A stretch of 11,324 bases of DNA from Proteobacteria bacterium UBA6920 (GTDB lineage: Bacteria; Pseudomonadota; Gammaproteobacteria; SG8-11). Of this stretch, positions 1 to 6,885 are shown one piece after another. The stretch is from assembly GCA_002448875.1 (NCBI GenBank), contig DKAS01000200.1:531-11854 (forward strand). Reading direction: 5' to 3'. How positions within the stretch are numbered: the stretch's first letter is position 1; each line of letters opens with the position of its first letter. The notes under the pieces were generated by a model. That model was not told the DNA's origin. It ran no database searches and saw only the letters and a program-made list of their open reading frames with translations. Made by a program: the position numbers and the translations under genes.

Positions 1-459
1 GTCATTCAACAACGCCTGCGCCGCCACCGGATCGACGCTGTCGCGCGCGGAGCGGATATCGTTGCCGCCGAGAAACATGACGTACAGCGCATCGGCTGGC
101 GCCACCCCGCCGTGATTGGCGAGAAACAGCGTTACCTGCATGCCCAGATCCTGGGGTTCGTTACGGGCGGCGCGGGCGCCGGCAACGGCGTAGTTGCCAC
201 CCTGCGCCGGACCGATCAGGTGCAGCGACGGTTCCATGGGCAGACCCAGGCGGGCCGCCATCACCTCCACCGCCAGCAGGCCGTTGCTCACCCGGTTCTG
301 GTAATAAGGTGGTTCGGGAAATGGGCCGATCACCGACGCCAGATTGCCATTGTCGGACAGGCTGTCGCCGAACACATAGACCCCGTCATACTGCGCCGCC
401 AGCAACGTGGCGGGCAACAGCAGTAGCAGCAACACGAAAGCGTGAAATATCCGATTCAT
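1..459 (-). CDS. Secreted SGNH/GDSL-family hydrolase, N-terminal part (runs off left edge)
   Basis: The first 153 residues are visible; the reading frame is open to base 1, so the C-terminus is missing. The start ATG at 459 follows an AAGGAG ribosome-binding site about 6 bases upstream. Residues 1-22 form a signal peptide (MNRIF followed by a Leu-rich core and LLAA), so the enzyme is exported. Just after it comes YVFGDSLSDNGN (about residues 28-39), the block I GDSL motif with the nucleophilic Ser, and near residue 132 FLGGNDIR, the block III G-x-N-D oxyanion motif. The catalytic Asp-His block V would lie beyond the edge. Family members are esterases, lipases or acyltransferases, usually about 300 residues or more, sometimes fused to an autotransporter barrel; which applies here cannot be seen. 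Substrate unknown. It lies 149 bases downstream of the lipoprotein gene ending at 609, with a hairpin between them, so it is probably a separate transcription unit. Confidence 0.9.
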   Translation of the reverse strand, partial: MNRIFHAFVLLLLLLPATLLAAQYDGVYVFGDSLSDNGNLASVIGPFPEPPYYQNRVSNGLLAVEVMAARLGLPMEPSLHLIGPAQGGNYAVAGARAARNEPQDLGMQVTLFLANHGGVAPADALYVMFLGGNDIRSARDSVDPVAAQALLND

Positions 460-504
460 TTTCTTATCTCCTTGAAAGGCGCGACAGGAACGGGAAAAGT
501 CGGT

Positions 505-542
505 GGCGCCGCCGCGGACGGCTTGCAAACCGCGGTGGCGCC
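505..542 (-). terminator. Long GC-rich hairpin, possible terminator
   Basis: A 13-bp near-perfect inverted repeat (505-517 with 530-542, one G-T wobble) encloses a 12-base loop. It lies between the stop of the lipoprotein gene (609) and the start of the hydrolase gene (459). Read on the minus strand, the stem is followed after a few bases by a short T run (ACTTTTCC), so it could act as an intrinsic terminator for the lipoprotein gene. The T tract is short and offset, so a role in the leader of the downstream gene is also possible. Confidence 0.45.
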
Positions 543-608
543 GAAAGATAGAGTATCCTTTCCCTGTACATGGATCAATGACCCGGCCAGCAGGTGCAGG
601 ACTTGCGA

Positions 609-1352
609 TTATTTCTTGTTCCACATGGCGAAAGTGCAGTAGCTGGCATCATAGATGCGGATGCCGGACGAGAAGCCGCTGGCGCAAGCCCAGCTGCCGG
701 CAAACATCTTGTCGGCGCTCAGCATCGCCAGCATATTGCCGCTCTCCCCGGAGTCGTTGCTCCAGGTGCCGGTCCAGTATCCCCAGGTGGAATTGCTGGT
801 GCTGGTCTGGGCGCTGAAACTGCCGTATTTATCCGAACCGGTAATGTAGGGGTAACTGCCGGTGGTTTCGACGGTGGCCGAGGAGTGGTAAGAATCGGTG
901 ATGCTCAGATAGTAATCCACCTGCACCGAGAAACCCGACCAGAAGCCATTCAGATCCAGCGTGCTGTAGCCCGGGAGCGTATCCGCGTTCTTCTGCAACA
1001 CGCCATAGCCATAGCCATCGTCGATGAATGCCAGGTGTTTGGCGGCGTCGTCCACCAGGAAACCGCCGTCGGTATCATCGCTGAGGGTAAAACTGAAATT
1101 ATTGTCATCCTTTTTCTTCAAACTGCCGGTGAGTCCCGTGGATGTCCCGCCCTGCACGATACTGGTGATATCCCCGCCACTGGACACGGTCACCGCCACG
1201 GTGGAGATGGTGCCGCTGGAATCGATGATTGCACCCGACCAGGTACCCTTTAAATCCTCGAGCAACACGCCGGTTTCCGTATCATCGATACCCGGCAGGC
1301 AGGCGCTGAGCAGGACCGTACTGGTAAAAACGGCTAAAACGTTGCGATTCAT
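609..1352 (-). CDS. Unknown beta-rich lipoprotein with an internal duplication
   Basis: The product has 247 residues. I chose ATG 1352 over ATG 1358 because the GGAG ribosome-binding site (1360-1363) is 7 bases from the former and only 1 base from the latter. The N-terminus is a type II signal peptide with lipobox LLSAC; Cys18 would be lipidated, placing the protein in the periplasm or at the outer membrane. The mature protein is rich in Ser, Thr, Gly and Asp and looks all-beta. Two segments resemble each other: LKGTWSGAIID (about 34-44) and LNGFWSGFSVQ (about 134-144), each followed by an alternating beta-strand-like stretch; a third aromatic stretch, WGYWTGTWSND (190-200), comes later. Cys222 and Cys239 could form a disulfide. 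I do not recognise a named family; the L-x-G-x-W-x-G pattern suggests a small lipocalin-like or barrel-like domain. No enzyme motif is visible. Confidence 0.85.
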   Translation of the reverse strand: MNRNVLAVFTSTVLLSACLPGIDDTETGVLLEDLKGTWSGAIIDSSGTISTVAVTVSSGGDITSIVQGGTSTGLTGSLKKKDDNNFSFTLSDDTDGGFLVDDAAKHLAFIDDGYGYGVLQKNADTLPGYSTLDLNGFWSGFSVQVDYYLSITDSYHSSATVETTGSYPYITGSDKYGSFSAQTSTSNSTWGYWTGTWSNDSGESGNMLAMLSADKMFAGSWACASGFSSGIRIYDASYCTFAMWNKK

Positions 1353-1473
1353 ATACATGCTCCGATTTTATAGTTGATTGTCGAGCATCCCCCAGGCCGC
1401 ATGAACGGGCTCGCGCGGCGCGCGAAACGATACTCTCCGCTGATTTCTCAACTAAAGATAGCACATTAAACTT

Positions 1474-1488
1474 GCCGGGTTTGCCGGC
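1474..1488 (-). terminator. Weak hairpin downstream of the AcvB-like gene
   Basis: A 5-bp G/C stem (GCCGG 1474-1478 with CCGGC 1484-1488, 5-base loop) lies 28 bases after the AcvB stop codon. On the minus strand it is followed by AAGTTTAA, a poor T tract. It is the best-placed candidate for ending the mprF-acvB transcript, but weak. Confidence 0.3.
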
Positions 1489-1515
1489 CATCGAGACCGG
1501 TGCGGCTCATGCAGC

Positions 1516-2961
1516 TCATGGCCCGGCTGGTGATTCCCGACGCAATTCCGCGGTTTCCAGGACAACGTCCGCCAGTTTCTTATAGTCGCCATCGAAATGG
1601 TGACCACCGCCGGTACGGACGATGCTGAAGCGGTTGGCATCAAGATCCGGACAAAGCGAGTGCTTTTCCTCTTCGCCGTACATACACAGCATTTTCTTAA
1701 AGGCGAGTTTTTCGGTTTCCGGTCGCACCGCATACGCACCTTCGTCACCGCCACCGGGCAGCCAGTCGGCGACTCTAAATTCGAAGTCCACACTGCGGCT
1801 GGGCACCAGCATGGCCAGCAGCGCCGTGCGCGCCTGCAACTCCGGCGGCAGCCTGTTGGCAACAAACGGCAGCACATCGGCGCCGCGGGAGTAACCGATC
1901 AACAATACCGATTGCCTATGCCATGCATCCAGGTAGTGACGCATGATCGCCGCCACATCCCGCGCGGCTTCCTCCGGGTTGCGCCGTTTCCAGAAATACC
2001 GCAGCGAATCCAGTCCGACGCTGGGCACGCCTTGCTCCTGCAGCGCTTCGGCCAGGGACTTGTCTATGCCGGCCCAACCGCCGTCGCCGGAAAGGATCAC
2101 CGCAAAGGTGTTGCCGGGCTGCGCCACCGGCACTTCGATCAGAGGCAGTTCCGGCAAGGCGCTGGCCGCCGCCGCAGCAGTCGGCGCGGGCGGCGGCGAG
2201 AGACTGTCGACTCCTTCCAGGAATGGGGCCAGCCATCTGGCCGTTTGTCCATAACCGTGCCCCACACCGGGCAAGGCCTGATAACGGCTGTTGCCGACCG
2301 CGGCGGTAAAACGCGCGGCGCTGGCCGTGTCGCAGACCGTGTCCGCCGCTCCCTGCAACACCAGCCAGGGCGTGGACAGGCGCGGCGACGGCAGAAAATC
2401 ATATCCCCTGGCATCATCGCGGCGTGCAAGCCGCAGACCGAAGCCGGGACAGAACGGCTTGGACAGCGGCAGGCTGGTACAAAACCCCAGGCTGATGCCG
2501 CCGCGAAAAGTATTGGGTGGTGACTGCGCCAGGACGCCGTAAACCAGAGTGGCACCGGAGGAATAGCCGATCAGCAGGGGTGTGATATACGTCGGCAAGG
2601 CGAAGCGTTTCTGCAGGTATTGGCTCAAGGCTTCCAAGTCGCCGGCGGGATAGGCGCATTTGCTGTCGCTGGCGCGCAGCTGCGCCAGATATGCCGCGGT
2701 ATCGATACCGGCGACGAAGATGTCGCGCTGCGCCAGTTGCCTGGCCATGTCCACCACACCGGCCTGCCAGCCGTCGTCGCCGGAGAGAAAAATCACCACC
2801 CGGCGCGTTGTCGCCGGCAGATAAAGATGAATTTCGCCGAAATGCCCGTAGCGCAGCTGCTGTTCGGCGGCAGGCGCCGGCCAGGCGGCGGTGGACAAGC
2901 CCAGCAACCACAGCGCGGGCCAACAGCGCCAGTGCAACCGACCGACCCGCAACTTTTGCAC
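1516..2961 (-). CDS. acvB: AcvB/VirJ-family periplasmic alpha/beta hydrolase (probable lysyl-phosphatidylglycerol hydrolase)
   Basis: The product has 481 residues from GTG 2961, which has an excellent GGAGGAG ribosome-binding site (2968-2974) 6 bases upstream. An in-frame ATG at 2982 overlaps the mprF stop as ATGA but lacks such a site. A signal peptide (about 1-31, ending PAPAA) exports it to the periplasm. Two related alpha/beta-hydrolase domains follow. The first (about 40-250) has FLSGDDGW, nucleophile motif GYSSG (Ser134), Asp207 and His235. A Pro/Ala linker (about 256-270) leads to the second, VirJ-type domain (about 280-470), with ILSGDGGWAG, GYSRG (Ser358) and GGGHHFDGDY. In Agrobacterium, AcvB is a chromosomal virulence factor reported to hydrolyse lysyl-phosphatidylglycerol, and its gene lies next to lpiA; the same pairing here strongly supports the call. 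Both Ser-centred motifs look intact. Substrate assignment is by family and context only. Confidence 0.88.
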   Translation of the reverse strand: MQKLRVGRLHWRCWPALWLLGLSTAAWPAPAAEQQLRYGHFGEIHLYLPATTRRVVIFLSGDDGWQAGVVDMARQLAQRDIFVAGIDTAAYLAQLRASDSKCAYPAGDLEALSQYLQKRFALPTYITPLLIGYSSGATLVYGVLAQSPPNTFRGGISLGFCTSLPLSKPFCPGFGLRLARRDDARGYDFLPSPRLSTPWLVLQGAADTVCDTASAARFTAAVGNSRYQALPGVGHGYGQTARWLAPFLEGVDSLSPPPAPTAAAAASALPELPLIEVPVAQPGNTFAVILSGDGGWAGIDKSLAEALQEQGVPSVGLDSLRYFWKRRNPEEAARDVAAIMRHYLDAWHRQSVLLIGYSRGADVLPFVANRLPPELQARTALLAMLVPSRSVDFEFRVADWLPGGGDEGAYAVRPETEKLAFKKMLCMYGEEEKHSLCPDLDANRFSIVRTGGGHHFDGDYKKLADVVLETAELRRESPAGP

Positions 2962-2978
2962 CCTGCTCTCCTCCGCTG

Positions 2979-5624
2979 TCATTTGCCGCGAAAAATGGCG
3001 CGATAGCCGCCGGCGATCAGGGCCGCGCTGTCGATCAGCAGCAGCGGCAAGGCGCTGAACATCGGGTAGGCCAGATAGGCGCTGCGCCACTGGGGATGAA
3101 ATTTTTCCTTGAACCCGCGCAGCCCCTTGTAGTTGTAGAACCGGTTGCCATACTCGTACGCCAGTCGTGCCACTCGTTCACCCGCGCGCGCATAGCGGTG
3201 GGCGCCGACTCCACCCAGCGGCGCCATGCCGAGATTGAAATAACGGTAACCCTGGGCCTGGGCGTACTGCAGCAATTCGACGAACAGGTAGTCCATGGTG
3301 CCGGGCGGCGCCTCCGGTACGTGGCGCATCAGATCGATGCTCAATTCCTGGTGGCTGCCGTAATCGGGCATCAAATTGGCGAAAGCGACAATGCGATCGT
3401 TCACCCGCACCACCGCCACCGGCGATTGGCGCAGATAATCCTGATGGTAGGCGCCGAGGGAGAAGCCCTTCTCCGCCGTCCGGCGCTCCGCCAGCCAGGT
3501 ATCGGATACCTGACGCAACTGCCGCCAGGTGTCGTCCGCCAAGGGCTGCGCCAGGATCTCGCAGGCAGCACCGCCGCGGCGTGCGCGATTGACGCTGTGG
3601 CGCAACGCTTCGCCGCGCTTACCCGCGGTGGTGAACTGCGCCAGATCGACGATGGCGGCTTCGCCCAGCTTGAACAGGGCGAAACCGGCATCATGGTAGT
3701 GATGCATCAGCGATTCATTGACCTCGTAAAAACACGGACTCAAGTTGTACCGGTCCGCATAGTCGCGAAAAGCGATAATCAAATCGTCGAAAACGGCGGG
3801 GTCGCCGCAGGGATCACCCAAGGCCACCAGGCGATCGCGGATACGGCCGTACTGAATGAACGCCCGGCGATCGTCGGACCAGAACAGATATTTGTCGCCA
3901 AGATAGATCAGGTGGGCGAATTCGCTGCCGCCGTGGCTATCGAGCACGGCACGGGCCGCGGCCAGTTCCATCGCATCCGGCCGCGGCGGCGCCACCTTGG
4001 GACTGCGAAAAAACGTCCAGCCGATGAAAACCACGGCGGCGGCGCCGGCGATCAGCAAACCGCGGGCAAAGCGCGGCGCTTCCGACAGCGGGGCAAAGTG
4101 CGACAGCCGCTCCCAGCCCAGGGGGATGTCACCATGCACCCAGTCGCCCAACCAGGCATAACCGATGACCGACAACAGCAGTCCGGCGAACCACAACAGG
4201 GTGCGGGGGCTGAACAAGGGGTAGCTGTCACGATAGAAACGCTGGCGCTGACGGCGCAGCAGCAACGCCACCCCCAGGAGCACGACCGCTTCCTCGTAAT
4301 CTATGCCCTTGAGCAGGCTGAACAGCGCGCCGCCCAACAGCAGTACCTGTGTCAATTGGTAAGCGCTGCGCACCTGTTCGGCAATACCCCGCGATAACGC
4401 GATCAGCAGCACGCCGGCGGCGACCGACAGTAGATGGGAAATTTCGATCGCCGCCAGCGGCACATAATTGTGCAATACTGTCAGACGGTCGCGCAGCGCG
4501 GGAAAGGCGGCGGAGATCAGCAGCACCAGGCCGCCGCCGAAGGTCAGGTAGGACATCACGCGCACGCCGACGGACGACAACACGTTCAACGGCAGTCGCA
4601 ACAGGCTCGGAATGCGACTCTCGCGCCACTGCCTGGCGGCGGCCGATTTCTGCCAGAACTTGGGCAAGGTCAGCCGATCCGCACCCAGGTAAACGGCGAT
4701 CAGCCAGGGTATCAGATAGTAGCAGACGCGATACAACACGATACCCGACACCAGCGGCTCCGGTGAGGCCGCCAGCGGGGTCAACAATACCAGCAACGCG
4801 CTGTCGAACACCCCCAGGCCGCCGGGTATGAAACTCAGAATGCCCAGGGTGGAGGCGATAATGAAGGCGGCGATAAACTGCGGCCAGGGCAAGGTGGTTC
4901 CACTGAATGACAAGGCCAGCCATATGGTCAGAGCTGCCAGCAACCAATCAAGTGCGGAGATGAGCAGCATGCCGGCGATGACCGGCGCGTCTTGCGCGGC
5001 GAAGCCACTGAACAGGCGCGCCAGAGCGCCCCGGCGCAGCAGCACCACGTAGACCGGCAGGTAGAGCGCGAAGCCGCTCAAGGCCAGCCAGGCCAGCCAC
5101 AACGGAATCGGCAATTTGTCCGCCGCCGGGCCGCCGCTCAGCAGCAGCGGCCAGCAAAGTACCGCCAGACCGGACGGCACCGACAGCATGATCAGCGAGG
5201 AATAAGACAGCGCTTTGCGATTGTCCACGCCTTCGCCGCCCAACAACAGGATGCGCAAGCCGGATCCGGCCAACCCTGACATGCCCACCAGATTATTGAA
5301 AGTATTGGCGATCCAGGCGATGCGTACGATGGTACCCGGCGCTAGCGCAATGGCGAACACGCGCGCGGCCAGCCAGTCATACAAACCCATCAACAGAATG
5401 CCCGCCAGAGCCGCGCCCTGGATGCCAAGCAGTTGCGCCGGAGTCAGCGCCTGCAAGGCGCTGCGTATTCCGTGGATATCGAGACCGCGCACCTCGCCGA
5501 TGGCGAAACCGACGACGACAATGAAAAACACAAACGGCAGCAAGCGACGCAAGGACGCCAGGCCGTTTGCCGTTGCCGTGTTTGACGCTGTGCTCGACTC
5601 CGGGCTGCTGTTGTGTTCGGTCAT
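2979..5624 (-). CDS. mprF: MprF/LpiA phosphatidylglycerol lysyltransferase and flippase
   Basis: The 881-residue inner-membrane protein has the usual two-part MprF plan and length. A multi-spanning N-terminal part (about 27-540) carries the lipid flippase region, with NTFNNLVGMSGLAGSG (107-122) and SFIPGGLGVFD (264-274), typical of the UPF0104/MprF transmembrane family. The cytoplasmic C-terminal part (about 545-855) is the DUF2156, GNAT-like aminoacyl-tRNA-dependent synthase, with YLGDKYLFWSDD (574-585), FYEV (632-635), FNLGMAPL (796-803) and KGLRGFKEKFHPQW (833-846). The enzyme transfers lysine (or a related aminoacyl group) from tRNA to phosphatidylglycerol and flips the product, reducing surface negative charge and giving resistance to cationic peptides or acid. 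Amino-acid specificity cannot be read from the sequence. The start ATG 5624 has no clear ribosome-binding site but is the only Met before the first membrane helix. It heads an operon with the AcvB-like gene and is preceded by two promoters. Confidence 0.95.
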   Translation of the reverse strand: MTEHNSSPESSTASNTATANGLASLRRLLPFVFFIVVVGFAIGEVRGLDIHGIRSALQALTPAQLLGIQGAALAGILLMGLYDWLAARVFAIALAPGTIVRIAWIANTFNNLVGMSGLAGSGLRILLLGGEGVDNRKALSYSSLIMLSVPSGLAVLCWPLLLSGGPAADKLPIPLWLAWLALSGFALYLPVYVVLLRRGALARLFSGFAAQDAPVIAGMLLISALDWLLAALTIWLALSFSGTTLPWPQFIAAFIIASTLGILSFIPGGLGVFDSALLVLLTPLAASPEPLVSGIVLYRVCYYLIPWLIAVYLGADRLTLPKFWQKSAAARQWRESRIPSLLRLPLNVLSSVGVRVMSYLTFGGGLVLLISAAFPALRDRLTVLHNYVPLAAIEISHLLSVAAGVLLIALSRGIAEQVRSAYQLTQVLLLGGALFSLLKGIDYEEAVVLLGVALLLRRQRQRFYRDSYPLFSPRTLLWFAGLLLSVIGYAWLGDWVHGDIPLGWERLSHFAPLSEAPRFARGLLIAGAAAVVFIGWTFFRSPKVAPPRPDAMELAAARAVLDSHGGSEFAHLIYLGDKYLFWSDDRRAFIQYGRIRDRLVALGDPCGDPAVFDDLIIAFRDYADRYNLSPCFYEVNESLMHHYHDAGFALFKLGEAAIVDLAQFTTAGKRGEALRHSVNRARRGGAACEILAQPLADDTWRQLRQVSDTWLAERRTAEKGFSLGAYHQDYLRQSPVAVVRVNDRIVAFANLMPDYGSHQELSIDLMRHVPEAPPGTMDYLFVELLQYAQAQGYRYFNLGMAPLGGVGAHRYARAGERVARLAYEYGNRFYNYKGLRGFKEKFHPQWRSAYLAYPMFSALPLLLIDSAALIAGGYRAIFRGK

Positions 5625-5675
5625 GTTGGGTGAAACGTCAGTTCGTCAGTGACGTCGTAGAAGTGAAATGAATGT

Positions 5676-5722
5676 TCCCGAGAAACCGGCCGCAACCGGA
5701 GCCGGCAAAAAATCCCTCGGGA
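5676..5722 (-). other. Two-stem structure in the mprF 5' leader
   Basis: Nested inverted repeats lie in the predicted leader: an outer 7-bp stem (TCCCGAG 5676-5682 with CTCGGGA 5716-5722) and an inner 5-bp stem (CCGGC 5686-5690 with GCCGG 5701-5705). On the minus strand a T6 run sits between the outer and inner arms. It could be a leader control element or chance; no known riboswitch class is recognised. Confidence 0.3.
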
Positions 5723-5741
5723 GAAGTCTATCGTGGGCTTT

Positions 5742-5771
5742 ATTATAGTAACTGTCCCGATCCGCGGCCAA
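5742..5771 (-). promoter_or_regulatory. Promoter P2 for mprF-acvB
   Basis: A perfect minus-strand -10 hexamer TATAAT (5742-5747) lies 18 bases from a weak -35, TTGGCC (5766-5771). Transcription would begin near 5735 and give a leader of about 110 bases. The -10 is perfect but the -35 matches only 4 of 6. Confidence 0.5.
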
Positions 5772-5834
5772 GGTTTGCGGTTGCCGAATCCGGGAATCAT
5801 ACTAACCATGGTCAGACCGGCTCGGCAAACACTG

Positions 5835-5863
5835 ATGATAGATTATTATTCTTTAATTATCAA
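5835..5863 (-). promoter_or_regulatory. Promoter P1 for mprF-acvB
   Basis: On the minus strand, -35 TTGATA (5858-5863, 5 of 6 to consensus) and -10 TATCAT (5835-5840, 5 of 6) are separated by exactly 17 bases. AT-rich sequence just upstream resembles an UP element. Transcription would start near 5828, leaving a leader of about 200 bases before the mprF start. This is the best full sigma70-type promoter in the window. Confidence 0.65.
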
Positions 5864-6021
5864 TTAGATATAAACTACTTTAACAGTGAATTCGCCGCCA
5901 ATGCCTGCCCCGCGCGATTAAATCCAGGCTACCTCCGCCCCGGGGTTAGACCGGTCTTGTCTTCTTCGATCTACGCCACCAGGCGATGCCGATTGCTCAG
6001 CACCGCATGCGTACAAGCGTG

Positions 6022-6765
6022 CTAACTGCATGCCTTGCATTCCGCGAAGCGACCATTGCCGAGTTTGTCAAGAAATACCGCGCCGGACGGCTCGCCCGCG
6101 ATAAAGTCGAATCTGATTTTTGTCGCGCTCAAACCGGTAACGGTAAGCTCCCCCTCCGTCCAGAACTCCTGCGTTTCCCAGTTGGAGAAATCCAGCAGCG
6201 GCACCGAAGTCGCGACCACGAAACCGCCGAGATCCGCATCCGAGAAGGAATAGGTGAAACTGATGATTTCCTTTTCCGTGCTGCCTTTCTCAACATAGCG
6301 ATAATGGTAGGCGATCTGATTTACCTGGACGACTCTATCATAGAAAATCAGCATGATGTCTCCGCTCATACTGGAGGTGAAAGTGTTCGCGTCTTCGGTG
6401 TATTCGGCGGTGAGTTTGCCGCTTACCTTGAGATTGCTGCCGTACGGCAGGTATGACTGGGTAGTGAAGGCGCAACCATCGATGATGACCTCGCCGCTCC
6501 ATTGCATATTGAACACACTGGGATTCCCGGTAAATTGATAGCAGTCGTCCGCCATGGCAATGTCATCGTCGATATCGAGCAAAACATTACTGATGGCATT
6601 CGCCATTTCCTGCACCGACAGGCCATTTTCTTCGCTGATTCGCATCGCATTCGCGGGCATGTCGGGACCCTTCCCGTCGTCGTCGCCGGAATCTGTGCAT
6701 GCCGACATCAGTCCCATGACCAGTGTCAGGCAAATAAAAATATACCGCGATCCATTTTTATACAT
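6022..6765 (-). CDS. Unknown beta-rich lipoprotein, probable paralogue of the upstream lipoprotein core
   Basis: The product has 247 residues from ATG 6765, preceded by a GGAAGGAA ribosome-binding site; the frame is open to 6870 but the upstream codons encode no plausible signal. The signal peptide (YIFICLTLVMG) ends in lipobox LMSAC with Cys23 as lipid anchor, followed by an acidic DSGDDDGKG tether. A short helical stretch (about 48-72) precedes an all-beta body with Cys75 and Cys98, which could form a disulfide. GGFVVATSVPL (180-190) through GNGRF (236-240) lines up well with the upstream lipoprotein's EGYIDVVTEQPL to DADGEFE region, and the Cys pair has a counterpart too. That suggests a shared core domain and an old duplication. 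The C-terminus has an extra CKAC. The function is unknown. It lies 111 bases downstream of its probable paralogue, with a weak terminator between them. Confidence 0.85.
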   Translation of the reverse strand: MYKNGSRYIFICLTLVMGLMSACTDSGDDDGKGPDMPANAMRISEENGLSVQEMANAISNVLLDIDDDIAMADDCYQFTGNPSVFNMQWSGEVIIDGCAFTTQSYLPYGSNLKVSGKLTAEYTEDANTFTSSMSGDIMLIFYDRVVQVNQIAYHYRYVEKGSTEKEIISFTYSFSDADLGGFVVATSVPLLDFSNWETQEFWTEGELTVTGLSATKIRFDFIAGEPSGAVFLDKLGNGRFAECKACS

Positions 6766-6856
6766 GATTTCCTTCCCCAGGTTGATTACCACAAAAATCA
6801 TCCCACGCACGATGTAATCCCTACCGGCAACTCGCGGAGGAACACCAACTTGAAAT

Positions 6857-6885
6857 TTAAAACAGGCCACCGTCTCTTATGGCGG
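6857..6885 (-). terminator. Weak intrinsic terminator overlapping a stop codon
   Basis: On the minus strand CCGCC (6881-6885, inside the last codons of the PKD lipoprotein) pairs with GGTGG (6867-6871, one G-T pair). The hairpin is followed by CCTGTTTTAAA. The stem is short, so termination may be partial and allow read-through into the next lipoprotein gene. Confidence 0.35.

Larger units (their letters stand above)
5625..6021. other. Intergenic region upstream of mprF
   Basis: These 397 bases hold no credible gene. The mprF-proximal half contains two promoter-like sites and a structured leader, annotated separately. Bases 5841-5885 are notably AT-rich compared with the flanks and would serve as promoter and UP-element DNA. 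The segment 5890-6021, just after the stop of the neighbouring lipoprotein gene, has only short palindromes (for example GACCGGTC near 5950) and no convincing intrinsic terminator. Confidence 0.6.

Noticed and set aside
594..1253. Plus-strand open frame of 219 codons
   Set aside because: It lies opposite the lipoprotein gene 609-1352, which has a lipobox and a ribosome-binding site; the plus-strand translation has no recognisable features.
1411..1425. Perfect palindrome TCGCGCG-G-CGCGCGA between the AcvB-like gene and the next lipoprotein
   Set aside because: The stem is pure alternating CG, has no T tract on either strand and is about 90 bases from the nearest stop codon; it is likely chance in GC-rich DNA.
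2691..4397. A 568-codon plus-strand open frame opposite mprF and acvB
   Set aside because: Its translation is rich in Arg, Ala, Gln and Gly without any domain pattern, and it spans two well-supported minus-strand genes; it is a GC-rich shadow.
5621..5809. Short minus-strand open frame just upstream of mprF
   Set aside because: It has no ribosome-binding site, overlaps the promoter P2 and leader, and its translation has no features; it is unlikely to be a leader peptide or gene.
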